Source: an uncultured Pedosphaera sp.
Lineage (GTDB): Bacteria; Verrucomicrobiota; Verrucomicrobiia; Limisphaerales; Pedosphaeraceae
Direction of reading: 5' to 3'
Length of the DNA: 48,115 nucleotides
NCBI GenBank assembly: GCA_903918755.1
Contig: CAIXFN010000117.1
Location: forward strand, 1-48,115
The notes under the pieces are model-generated. The model made no database searches and was not told where the DNA came from. It was given only the letters and a program-made list of their open reading frames with translations. This document shows positions 25,045-33,441 of this stretch, in pieces. Each line of letters opens with the position of its first letter. The stretch's first letter is position 1. The position numbers and the translations under genes are program-made.

Positions 25045-25770
25045 GTGAACAAGTTGCACGAGTTGGAAATCCGGCTGGGGTATCATTTCCAGGATCCCGC
25101 CCTGCTGCGGCTGGCCCTCACCCACCCCTCCGTGGCGCACGAGCAGGGCAGCCCGGTCCAGCATAACCAACGCCTGGAGTTCCTGGGCGACGCCGTGCTG
25201 CAGGTCGTCCTGACCCGGGATCTCTACGAAAAGTTTCCCGCCTTCGGCGAAGGCCCCCTCACCAAGGCGCGGGCCAAACTGGTCAACCAACGGACGCTCG
25301 CCGGCAAGGCGCGCGAACTCTCGCTGGGCGGACACCTGGTGCTGAGCCGGGGCGAAGCGGCGAACGGCGGCCGGGATCGCGCCTCCGCGCTGGCGGATGC
25401 GTTCGAAGCCGTGCTGGGCGCCCTCTATTTGGACGGCGGCTTCCCGGCGGCCGAGTCCTTTGTCCGCCGCCATTTTCAGGATGGGCTGGGCATCCTGACG
25501 GATATTCCCATCCTGGAAAATCCCAAGGGCGAATTGCAGGAACTTTTGCAGGCCGATGCCTCCGAGGCACCCCGTTACACCATGGTCTCTGCCAGCGGAC
25601 CGGATCACGACCGGATCTTTGAATGCACCGTCCATCATGCCGGGGAAGAACTGGCCCGGGGACAGGGTAAGAGCAAGAAGGACGCGGAGAGCGCCGCCGC
25701 CCTGGCCGCCCTGGGTGTGCTGCGACTCCGCACCGCCGACCCGGCCGACCAGCTGGAATCCCCGTCATGA
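25045..25770 (+). CDS. rnc: Ribonuclease III
   Basis: Encodes 241 residues and starts with a GTG at 25045. It cleaves double-stranded RNA in rRNA processing and mRNA turnover. The signature RLEFLGDAVLQ contains Glu45 and Asp49, and the second acidic pair is Asp118/Glu121 in ADAFEAVLGALYLDGG. A C-terminal dsRNA-binding domain begins at about NPKGELQELLQ and ends with KSKKDAESAAALAAL. All catalytic residues expected for a class I enzyme are present. It overlaps the next gene by 4 bp (ATGA). Confidence 0.97.
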   Translation: MNKLHELEIRLGYHFQDPALLRLALTHPSVAHEQGSPVQHNQRLEFLGDAVLQVVLTRDLYEKFPAFGEGPLTKARAKLVNQRTLAGKARELSLGGHLVLSRGEAANGGRDRASALADAFEAVLGALYLDGGFPAAESFVRRHFQDGLGILTDIPILENPKGELQELLQADASEAPRYTMVSASGPDHDRIFECTVHHAGEELARGQGKSKKDAESAAALAALGVLRLRTADPADQLESPS

Positions 25771-26555
25771 ACTTCCCCACTGGTAAAAAACTCCTGCTGG
25801 GAGTGGTTCACCTGCCACCCTTGCCCGGTGCCCCGCGCTGGGGTGGGGACCTGACCCAGGTGGTGAAACATGCCGTGGCGGATGCCCGGGCCTATGAAGC
25901 CGGCGGCGCTCACGCCCTCTTCATCGAGAATTTCGGCGACGTCCCCTTTTCCCGGAGCGCCGTGGGACCGGAAACGGTGGCGGCCATGGCGGCCGTGGGC
26001 TGTGCAGTGCGGGCCGCCGTGCGCCTCCCGCTTGGTTTCAACGTCCTACGCAATGATGCCCGGGCCGCCCTGGCCTTGTGCGCGGCCTGCGCCGGCAGCT
26101 TCGTGCGGATCAATGTGCATACCGGCGCGATGATTACCGATCAGGGCATCATCGAGGGCCACGCTTATGACACGCTCCGTTACCGCCAGACGATCTGCCC
26201 GGGAGCGGAAATTTACGCGGATGTCCATGTGAAGCATGCTGTCCCACTCGGGAACGGCACCATCGCCGACGCCGCACGCGACACCGTGGAACGCGGCCTG
26301 GCGGATGCGCTCATCGTTTCCGGCACCGGGACCGGAGTTGCCGCCAACCGGGCGGACATTGAGCAGGTCCGGACGGCTTGCCCCGACTCCCGCCTCCTTC
26401 TGGGCAGCGGCGTGACTCTGGCCAACGCCCCGGAATTCCTGGGACTGGTGGACGGTTTCATTGTCGGCAGCTCCCTGAAACGCGGTGGCCGGCTCGCCAA
26501 TCCGGTCGATCCGCGTCGCGTCGCCGCCCTGGCGAAGGTTATGCGAAACCATTAA
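25767..26555 (+). CDS. BtpA/SgcQ-family TIM-barrel protein
   Basis: Encodes 262 residues beginning MNFPTGKKLLLGVVHLPPLPG, the typical BtpA N-terminus. Conserved segments include ENFGDVPF, RINVHTGAMITDQGIIEG and DVHVKHAVPLG, followed by a phosphate-site-like end (LLGSGVTLANAPE, then GFIVGSSLKRGG). BtpA was described for photosystem I assembly in cyanobacteria, while SgcQ-like members lie in sugar operons. In this non-photosynthetic setting the real reaction is unknown. The ATG overlaps the rnc stop, implying coupled translation, and 74 bp separate it from the ABC ATPase gene. Confidence 0.9.
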   Translation: MNFPTGKKLLLGVVHLPPLPGAPRWGGDLTQVVKHAVADARAYEAGGAHALFIENFGDVPFSRSAVGPETVAAMAAVGCAVRAAVRLPLGFNVLRNDARAALALCAACAGSFVRINVHTGAMITDQGIIEGHAYDTLRYRQTICPGAEIYADVHVKHAVPLGNGTIADAARDTVERGLADALIVSGTGTGVAANRADIEQVRTACPDSRLLLGSGVTLANAPEFLGLVDGFIVGSSLKRGGRLANPVDPRRVAALAKVMRNH

Positions 26556-26629
26556 GCCGGGTGGCACTCGGCCGGGTTGCGGCCGCAAAAGGGCATTGGA
26601 ACTTCCCGCTTTCTGCATTACAAACAGGC

Positions 26630-27334
26630 ATGGCGATCTCCGAGCAATTGTTAGTCCTGTCCCACGTCGGCCTGCGCTACGCGGCCAACGCCAACGCGGA
26701 GCCCGTGACGGTGCTGAAGGACATCTCGCTCACCGTTCAACGGGGGGAAACCCTCGCCATCATCGGCCCTTCGGGCTCCGGGAAAAGCACCCTGCTCAAT
26801 GTCATCGGCACCCTCGACCGGCCCACCTCCGGCACGGTGCGGCTGGGGGAGCAGGATCTCGGTCAGTTGAACGAGAACCAATTGGCCGCGATCCGCAACC
26901 GGCAGATCGGGTTTGTCTTCCAGGCTCACTTCCTGCTCCCGCAATGCACCGTTTGGGAAAATGTCCTGGTTCCCACCCTGGCCGCGGGAGCCGCCCAGCG
27001 CCAGGACGCGCCCGCCCGGGCGGAACGATTGTTGCGTCGCGTGGGCTTGGGCGATCGCCTGGAGCACCGCCCCGGCCAGTTATCCGGGGGGGAACGCCAG
27101 CGGGTCGCGGTGGTCCGCGCGCTGATCAATCAACCGCAATTGCTCCTCGCGGATGAGCCTACCGGCGCCTTGGATCGCGCCGCCGCGCAACAACTCGCGC
27201 AATTGCTGCTGGACCTCAACCGCGAGGAAGGCGTGACCTTGATCGTGGTCACGCATGCCCTGGAACTTGCCCAAAAAATGGGCCGGATCATGGAAATCAC
27301 CGACGGCACCCTCACCCAGCGCCCCGGCTCATGA
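26630..27334 (+). CDS. ABC transporter ATP-binding protein, LolD/YbbA type
   Basis: Encodes 234 residues from the ATG at 26630 (MAISEQLLVLSHVGL). An upstream open frame overlaps the BtpA-family gene and is not family-like. The Walker A motif is GPSGSGKSTLLN, the Q-loop lies in IGFVFQAHFLLPQCT, the signature is QLSGGERQRVAVVRA, Walker B is LLLADEPTGALD, and the H-loop is IVVTHAL. This subgroup (LolD, MacB NBD, YbbA) couples ATP use to mechanical work in the envelope rather than to simple import. It overlaps the permease gene as ATGA. Confidence 0.96.
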   Translation: MAISEQLLVLSHVGLRYAANANAEPVTVLKDISLTVQRGETLAIIGPSGSGKSTLLNVIGTLDRPTSGTVRLGEQDLGQLNENQLAAIRNRQIGFVFQAHFLLPQCTVWENVLVPTLAAGAAQRQDAPARAERLLRRVGLGDRLEHRPGQLSGGERQRVAVVRALINQPQLLLADEPTGALDRAAAQQLAQLLLDLNREEGVTLIVVTHALELAQKMGRIMEITDGTLTQRPGS

Positions 27335-30300
27335 CAATCTGGACCTTGATCCGTCGGAGCCTGCGTTTCCATGCGCGGGCGCATCTCGGGGTGTTGCTCG
27401 GCGCCACCATCGGCAGTGCCGCCCTCGTGGGCGCGCTGGTGGTCGGTGATTCCGTCCGCGCCAGTTTGCACGCCCTGGCGCTTCTGCGCCTGGGCAGCAT
27501 TGATCAAGCCCTGGTTTCCAACGACCGCTTCTTTCGCGCGCAACTGGCCCGCGACCTCGATCCCGGCGGCCAGCGGCAAACCGCGGTGCTGCAACTTCCC
27601 GGCACCGCGGCTTCCGCCGATGCCGCCGCCCGCGCCAATCACGTCCAGATCCTCGGCGTGGACGCTGGTTTTTGGCATTTGGCGCCGGCTTTTGGCGGCA
27701 CCAACCTCGGCGTGATCCCGGCCGACACGGTCTGGCTCAACGAGGCCCTGGCTGGCCAACTGCGCGCCCGCACCGGGGACACGGTTTTGTTGCGGGTGCA
27801 AAAGCCGAGCCAACTCTCCCGGGATGCGCCGCTTACGCCGCAAGAGGACTTTTCCGTGGCGTTACGGCTCAAGGTGGGCTTGATCGTATCGGATCAACAA
27901 TTGGGCCGTTTCAGTTTACAGGCGAATCAAGTGGCGCCCTTCAACGCCTTTCTCAATCTCACCGAGCTCGCCAACCGCGTCGGACAAACCAACCGGGCCA
28001 ACCTGTTACTATCGGCGTTGGCGGCGGATTCCGCCGGGGGCAATTCCCCGGCCAAGTCCGCGGACACCCAGGCGCAATTGCGCGCTCACTGGCAACTGGC
28101 GGACGCCGAACTGACGCTGGCTGAACTCCCAGGCGGCGGGGCGGAATTGCGGACTGACCGTGTGTTCCTGGATCCCGCCGCGGTGGCGGCCGGCCGGCAG
28201 GTCCTCCCCGAAGCCCAGCCGGTGCTCACCTATTTCGTCAATGAACTGGCGGCCGGGAGTCGTTCCGCTCCCTATTCCATGGTCACCGCCATGGGCGCCC
28301 CGGTGGTGCCGCCGGACATGCCGGATAATGAGATCATCATTAACGACTGGCTGGCCAACGATTTGCAGGCCAAACCGGGGGACCGGCTCATGCTGAAATA
28401 CTTTGTCATCGGCCTGGGACGCGCCCTGGAGGAGCGCACCAACGCTTTCCGCATCCGCGCCATCACCCCGCTCGCCGGCCCGGCGGGCGATCGCACCCTC
28501 ATGCCGGATTTTCCCGGCCTCGCCCGGGCGGAAACCTCCCGGGACTGGGACGCGGGATTTCCCATCCAGCTCAACCGCATCCGGGACCAGGATGAAAAAT
28601 ACTGGCATGACCGCCGGGGAACTCCGAAGGCGTTTGTCACCCTGGCGGCCGGCCGGGGTTTGTGGGCCAATCGCTTCGGGGAAATCACCGCCTTGCGCTT
28701 CCCTGCATCAGCCAAACCGGTCGCCCGGCTGCAGGACGAGGTTTTGCGGGCGCTGGATCCGGCCGCCTTGGGGCTGGCTTTCCAACCGGTCCGGGAACAG
28801 GCGCTGGCGGCCAGTGCGCAAGCCATGGATTTTGGCGGATTGTTCATCGGCTTCAGCTTCTTCCTGATCCTCGCGGCCCTGATCCTGATGGCGTTGCTCT
28901 TCCAGTTTGGGCTGGAACAGCGGGCCACGGAAATCGGCACCCTGCTAGCCCTGGGCTTCCGGCCCCGGCAAGTTCGCAACCTGCTCCTGTCCGAGGGCGC
29001 CGTCCTCGCTTTGCTCGGGGGCGTCCTGGGAGCGGCGGGCGGACTGGTTTACGCGCGGGCGATGTTGCAGGGCCTGACCACCATCTGGCGGGGCGCGGTG
29101 GGCACCACCGCCCTGCAGTTTCATGTCACTCCCGTCACCCTTTTGGCCGGCGCCCTCGCCGGCACGTTCGTCGGCGTCCTGACCATCTGGCTGGCGTTGC
29201 GCCGGCAGGCCCGCCGCCCGGCGCGCGAATTGCTGGCCGAGGGCGCGGGTAGCGACTTTCAGAACGGCACCGGGAAAAATTGGCGACGGAGTCGCGGCGG
29301 CTGGATTGCCCTGCTGGCTGGGGGCGGGGCGCTGGCGATGCTGGGCGATGCGGTCCGCCGCCACGACACTTCCTCGGCGGAAACCTTTTTCTGCGCGGGT
29401 ATGCTCCTGCTAATCGCGGGGCTGGGCTTGACCGCCGCCTGGCTGGGACGGCGCCCGGCGCGGGCCGCCAGTACTGCCGGCCAGCCCGCGTTTCACCTTT
29501 CCGTCGGCGGACTGGGTTTGCGGGGTGGTTCCCGTCGCCGTTCCCGCAGTCTCGCCACCGTCGGGCTGCTCGCCTGTGGGGTCTTCCTGGTCGTGGCGAT
29601 TGGCGCTTTTCAGTTGGACGCCCACACCGATGCGACCAAACGCTCCTCCGGCACGGGTGGATTCGCCCTTCTCGGGCAGGCCACTCTGCCGGTGACCTAT
29701 GACTTGAATGGGGCCGCCGGTCGGGATTTTTACGGGTTGAACGCCGCGGATTTGTCGGACGTGGCGGTTGTTTCCTTCCGGGTGCGGGACGGTGATGACG
29801 CCAGTTGCCTCAATTTGAACCGGGCACAAAAGCCCCGCCTCCTCGGCGTGCGGCCCGAAGCCCTGGCCGAACGCCATGCCTTTACCTTTGCCGGCACCCA
29901 AAAGGGCCTGCCCACGGACAATCCCTGGCTCCTGCTCCACCGGGGCAGCAATGGCCCGGCGGATGAAATCCCCGCCATCGGCGACGAAAACTCCATCCTC
30001 TGGGCACTCGGCAAACAGGTCGGTGACACCTTGGATTACACCGACGAACGCGGAAGAACCTTCAAGTTGCGCCTGGTGGCGTCCGTGGCCAACTCCGTCC
30101 TGCAGGGCAACCTGATCATTGACGAGGCGGAATTCCTGAAGCGCTTCCCCGGCGAGAGCGGTTATCGAATGTTTTTGCTGGATGCGCCGTCAAAATCCGT
30201 GTCTCAGGTGGCGGCGCGCCTAACGCGCGCGTTGCAGGACGCAGGCTTGGAATTGACCGGCACCGCCGAACGTTTGAATGCTTTTAACGCCGTGCAGAAC

Positions 30301-30681
30301 ACGTACCTGAGCACTTTTCAGGTCCTGGGCGGTCTGGGCTTGTTGCTCGGCAGCGCCGGGCTGGGGGTCGTGGTTTTGCGGAATGTGCAGGAGCGCCGCG
30401 GTGAGCTCGCGCTGTTGTTGGCCTTGGGTTTCCGGCGCGGGACCTTGCACGGGTTGGTGCTCACGGAGCATGCGGCTTTATTGATTTTGGGTTTGCTGGT
30501 GGGTACGGTCGCGGCCGGGCTGGGCGTGCTGCCCGCCTTGCTTTCGCCGGGGTCCCACCTACCTTATGGCACCTTGCTGCTGACCCTGGCCGGCATTCTG
30601 GTGAACGGCTGGGTATGGACCTGGGTGGCGACGCGCTTTGCCTTGCGCGGTCGCTTGCTGGATGCCCTGCGGAATGATTGA
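27331..30681 (+). CDS. FtsX-type ABC permease with two repeats (YbbP-like)
   Basis: Encodes 1116 residues. Hydrophobic segments suggest about 10 TM helices: one near the N-terminus (GVLLGATIGSAALVGALVVG), a large periplasmic domain, three helices at about 500-620 forming the first FtsX unit, two linker helices (about 650-710), one helix (about 745), a second periplasmic domain and three final helices forming the second FtsX unit. This 10-TM layout matches YbbP-like proteins, which pair with YbbA-type ATPases and are thought to handle lipids or lipoproteins. Its substrate here is unknown. Overlap with the ATPase gene shows they form one transporter. Confidence 0.92.
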   Translation: MTIWTLIRRSLRFHARAHLGVLLGATIGSAALVGALVVGDSVRASLHALALLRLGSIDQALVSNDRFFRAQLARDLDPGGQRQTAVLQLPGTAASADAAARANHVQILGVDAGFWHLAPAFGGTNLGVIPADTVWLNEALAGQLRARTGDTVLLRVQKPSQLSRDAPLTPQEDFSVALRLKVGLIVSDQQLGRFSLQANQVAPFNAFLNLTELANRVGQTNRANLLLSALAADSAGGNSPAKSADTQAQLRAHWQLADAELTLAELPGGGAELRTDRVFLDPAAVAAGRQVLPEAQPVLTYFVNELAAGSRSAPYSMVTAMGAPVVPPDMPDNEIIINDWLANDLQAKPGDRLMLKYFVIGLGRALEERTNAFRIRAITPLAGPAGDRTLMPDFPGLARAETSRDWDAGFPIQLNRIRDQDEKYWHDRRGTPKAFVTLAAGRGLWANRFGEITALRFPASAKPVARLQDEVLRALDPAALGLAFQPVREQALAASAQAMDFGGLFIGFSFFLILAALILMALLFQFGLEQRATEIGTLLALGFRPRQVRNLLLSEGAVLALLGGVLGAAGGLVYARAMLQGLTTIWRGAVGTTALQFHVTPVTLLAGALAGTFVGVLTIWLALRRQARRPARELLAEGAGSDFQNGTGKNWRRSRGGWIALLAGGGALAMLGDAVRRHDTSSAETFFCAGMLLLIAGLGLTAAWLGRRPARAASTAGQPAFHLSVGGLGLRGGSRRRSRSLATVGLLACGVFLVVAIGAFQLDAHTDATKRSSGTGGFALLGQATLPVTYDLNGAAGRDFYGLNAADLSDVAVVSFRVRDGDDASCLNLNRAQKPRLLGVRPEALAERHAFTFAGTQKGLPTDNPWLLLHRGSNGPADEIPAIGDENSILWALGKQVGDTLDYTDERGRTFKLRLVASVANSVLQGNLIIDEAEFLKRFPGESGYRMFLLDAPSKSVSQVAARLTRALQDAGLELTGTAERLNAFNAVQNTYLSTFQVLGGLGLLLGSAGLGVVVLRNVQERRGELALLLALGFRRGTLHGLVLTEHAALLILGLLVGTVAAGLGVLPALLSPGSHLPYGTLLLTLAGILVNGWVWTWVATRFALRGRLLDALRND

Positions 30682-30691
30682 TTGCTCGCTT

Positions 30692-31366
30692 ATGAAAAAA
30701 CGCAACTTAACGCCCCGGGCGCTCCGGATTGGCGGTCTGTTTTTAGCCGCCGTGCTGGGGCTCGCCGCCGCCCGGGCGGAAGACCCCAAACCCCTTTACA
30801 CCAACAATTTTTCCCAAGTTGAAACCGGCAAAGCCCCGGAAGACTTTCTGATCCTCGACGGCGGCTGGATCGTGAAGGAGGAGGGCGGAGGCAAGGTTTT
30901 GGAACTGCCCGGCGCCCCGCTGGATACCTACGGCGCCTTGTTCGGTCCCACCACCAAGAGCGACATCGCGGTGACCGCCCGAGTGCTCAGCACCAAGAAA
31001 GGCCGCCGCTTTCCGACCTTTGGCCTCGGGCTCAATGGCCAGAGCGGCTACCGCCTGCAAGTCGCCCCCGGCAAGGGCGAACTGGAGCTTTACCACGGCG
31101 ACGATTTGCTGGCCCATGTTCCCTTTGAGTGGAAATCCGGGGACTGGACCCTGCTCCGCCTCCAAATCACCCACTCGGGCGCGGTTTGGAAGGTGGCGGG
31201 CAAGGCCTGGAGCAAAGGAACTCCCGAACCGGAGCAACCCTTGATCACCAGCTCGGAAGACAAGGAACCGGCACCCGGCCGTTCGGCAATCTGGGGCAGC
31301 CCCTATGCCACCACCCCCATCCAATTCACCGACCTCGTGGTCACGAAGCTCCCCGCGCAGCCCTGA
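30692..31366 (+). CDS. Secreted concanavalin A/LamG-like protein
   Basis: Encodes 224 residues from the ATG at 30692 (MKKRNLTPRALRIGG), with a signal peptide ending near AAARAEDP. The mature part reads like a single LamG-type beta-sandwich (NNFSQVETGKAPEDFLILDG, then DIAVTARVLS and SGYRLQVAPGKGELELY). No catalytic residues can be assigned, so it may bind glycan. It starts 10 bp after the permease stop and so is probably on the same transcript as the ABC pair. Confidence 0.75.
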   Translation: MKKRNLTPRALRIGGLFLAAVLGLAAARAEDPKPLYTNNFSQVETGKAPEDFLILDGGWIVKEEGGGKVLELPGAPLDTYGALFGPTTKSDIAVTARVLSTKKGRRFPTFGLGLNGQSGYRLQVAPGKGELELYHGDDLLAHVPFEWKSGDWTLLRLQITHSGAVWKVAGKAWSKGTPEPEQPLITSSEDKEPAPGRSAIWGSPYATTPIQFTDLVVTKLPAQP

Positions 31367-31443
31367 AGCCCGCACGCGGATTCCATTCCCAAGCCAAACT
31401 TTTGCCCCCAACCGACAACCAACGCCCAACCCCTCGACCGCTT

Positions 31444-32052
31444 ATGAAAAAACTACTGCTTGCCATCTGCCTGGCCGCCCTTGCGTGCCCCATGCTGCTT
31501 CCGGCCCAGGATCTCTCCGCCAAAGATCGTGAGAAAGCCGTAAAACATTTGGAAAAAACCCGCAAGGAGGTATTCGCCGCCACCCGGGATTTGACCCCGG
31601 AACAATGGAATTTCAAACCCGCTCCGGACCGCTGGTCCGTGGCGGAAGTCACCGAGCACATCGCCGCCGCCGAGGATTTTCTCATGGACATGGTCCGGGA
31701 AAAAGTCATGGTGGCACCTGCCCGCACCGAGGCGACCGACTTGGGGGCCCTGGATGATTTGGTCCTGCAACAAATTCCGGACCGCAGCCACAAGGTCCAG
31801 GCCCCGGAACCGCTCAAGCCGGCCAACCGTTTCGGCTCGCCGCGGGATAGCTTGAAGCATTTCCAGGAAAGCCGCACCAAGACCCTGGCGTTTGTCAAAA
31901 AGACCGAAGGCCTCCGCCAACATGCGGTGGACAGCCCGATGGGTAAAAAGCTGGACGCCTACCAATGGGTGCTCCTCACCAGCGCCCACAGTGAACGCCA
32001 CACCAAACAAATCCTCGAGGTGAAAGCGGACCCCAATTTTCCGAAAAAATAA
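31444..32052 (+). CDS. Secreted DinB-fold protein
   Basis: Encodes 202 residues from the ATG at 31444 (MKKLLLAICLAALACPMLLP), with a signal peptide ending near PAQDLS. The rest follows the DinB four-helix pattern: KHLEKTRKEVFAATRDLTPE, then WSVAEVTEHIAAAEDF, and near the end SAHSERHTKQILEV. His residues in EHIAAAEDF and HSERHTKQI give the metal-binding triad typical of DinB/YfiT proteins. Such proteins act as thiol-S-transferases or have unknown roles; the exported location is notable because most are cytoplasmic. The gene is the last before the terminator at 32088. Confidence 0.88.
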   Translation: MKKLLLAICLAALACPMLLPAQDLSAKDREKAVKHLEKTRKEVFAATRDLTPEQWNFKPAPDRWSVAEVTEHIAAAEDFLMDMVREKVMVAPARTEATDLGALDDLVLQQIPDRSHKVQAPEPLKPANRFGSPRDSLKHFQESRTKTLAFVKKTEGLRQHAVDSPMGKKLDAYQWVLLTSAHSERHTKQILEVKADPNFPKK

Positions 32053-32087
32053 CCCCCGGCCAACCATCCACGACCGGCCAGTTTCGC

Positions 32088-32127
32088 ATGGCGGTTTGCT
32101 CCCAAACGGGAGCAAGCCGCCATTTTT
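32088..32127 (+). terminator. Rho-independent terminator closing the rnc-ABC-DinB run
   Basis: A 16-bp stem ATGGCGGTTTGCTCCC / GGGAGCAAGCCGCCAT with one wobble pair and an AAAC loop is followed by TTTT. It starts 36 bp after the DinB-like stop. Confidence 0.93.
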
Positions 32128-32169
32128 GCTCTCTCCTCCCCGCCACCCACCCACCAGCTCGCTTCACTC

Positions 32170-32210
32170 ATCCTTGCAAATCTGGCAACAGGTGCCATAT
32201 TTACAAGGAT
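32170..32210. promoter_or_regulatory. Long inverted repeat fused to the start codon (operator or RNA hairpin)
   Basis: Two 18-bp arms (32170-32187 and 32193-32210) match at 16 of 18 positions around a 5-bp centre. The left arm reads ATCCTTGCAAATCTGGCA and the right arm TGCCATATTTACAAGGAT. The right arm contains AAGG and the first two bases of the ATG at 32209. As an operator it would cover the start; as RNA it would hide the start codon and the only SD-like sequence. Autoregulation by the ATPase or by a host regulator is possible. Confidence 0.6.
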
Positions 32211-33378
32211 GATTCAACGAAGGATCCAGAGCCAGTTGTTGGCTGCTATCGATCATAACCCGGCCGTCGCCCTAATCGGGCCGCGGCAGGTTGGCAAGAC
32301 CACTCTGGCTTTGGACATTGCGGCAACGCGGCCCTCGTTGTACTTGGACCTCGAATCCCCCTCCCAACGCGCCAAATTGTCCGATCCGGAGCGTTATCTC
32401 GCGGAGCATGAAAATGAGCTGGTGGTGCTGGACGAGGTTCATCGTGCCCCCGAAATATTCCAAGTCCTCCGCGGCTTGATTGATCGCGGGCGTCGGCAAG
32501 GAAAAACGGGGGGCCGGTTCCTGCTGCTGGGTTCGGCCTCGATGGATCTGTTAAAACAGTCCGGCGAAAGCCTCGCCGGGCGGATCGCCTATTTGGAATT
32601 GACCCCTTTTGACGTGCTGGAGACGGGAGTGGACGAACTCGAGACGCTTTGGGTCCGGGGTGGTTTTCCGGGCAGTTACCTTGCCCCGAACGATCCACTC
32701 AGTTTCGCCTGGCGCGGGGATTTCCTGCGCACCTACCTGGAGCGGGACATCCCGCAGTTTGGTTCCCGAGTGCCGGCCGAAACCTTGCGCCGATTTTGGA
32801 CCATGCTGGCCCATAACCAGGCGACCACCCTGAATGCCGCCGCCCTGGCGCAGAGCTTGGGGATCGATGGCAAGTCCGTTGCGCGCTACCTGGACCTTTT
32901 GGTGAATCTGTTGCTCGTTTACCGGTTGCCGCCTTGGGCCCAAAATGCGGGCAAGCGCCTGGTCAAGACTCCCAAAGTATTCGTGCGTGACACCGGCCTC
33001 GTCCATGCGCTCCTGGGTCTGGTCAACAAGGAGCAACTCCTCAGCCATCCCGTGGCGGGTCCCAGTTGGGAAAGTTTTGTCATCGAAAACCTTCTGCGGT
33101 TGCTGCCCCAGGGCGGATCGGCGAATTTCTATCGCACCGCCGCCGGGGCGGAAATTGACCTCGTTTTAACCCTACCCGGCGGACAACTGTGGGCAGTGGA
33201 AATCAAGCGGAGTTCGGCCCCCCAAGTGGCGCGGGGATTTTACCAGGCTTGCGCGGACCTCCAGCCCACGCGGCGTTTCGTAGTCTACCCCGGTGCGGAG
33301 CGTTTCCCCCTGAATGCCGAAACGGAAGTGCTCAGCCTCAGCGAACTGGCCCGTCTTTTACAAAGCGAAGCCGCGTGA
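32209..33378 (+). CDS. AAA (AAA_14) ATPase with DUF4143 C-terminal domain
   Basis: Encodes 389 residues. Walker A is GPRQVGKTTLAL, Walker B is LVVLDEVHRAPE, and the sensor-1 region is RFLLLGSAS. The C-terminal DUF4143 region includes a helix-turn-helix-like part (ALAQSLGIDGKSVARYLDLL). It also has a PD-(D/E)XK-like segment (EIDLVLTLPGG, then AVEIKRSS), consistent with nuclease-fold remnants seen in this family. These proteins are common, patchily distributed accessory ATPases of unknown role. The gene stands alone, with a terminator before it and an inverted repeat over its start. Confidence 0.92.
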   Translation: MIQRRIQSQLLAAIDHNPAVALIGPRQVGKTTLALDIAATRPSLYLDLESPSQRAKLSDPERYLAEHENELVVLDEVHRAPEIFQVLRGLIDRGRRQGKTGGRFLLLGSASMDLLKQSGESLAGRIAYLELTPFDVLETGVDELETLWVRGGFPGSYLAPNDPLSFAWRGDFLRTYLERDIPQFGSRVPAETLRRFWTMLAHNQATTLNAAALAQSLGIDGKSVARYLDLLVNLLLVYRLPPWAQNAGKRLVKTPKVFVRDTGLVHALLGLVNKEQLLSHPVAGPSWESFVIENLLRLLPQGGSANFYRTAAGAEIDLVLTLPGGQLWAVEIKRSSAPQVARGFYQACADLQPTRRFVVYPGAERFPLNAETEVLSLSELARLLQSEAA

Positions 33379-33441
33379 ATCCCACCCCGGCGGACCGGGA
33401 ATGCCGTCAAATCGGTTGTCTCCCCACGCCCCCTCCGCCTC

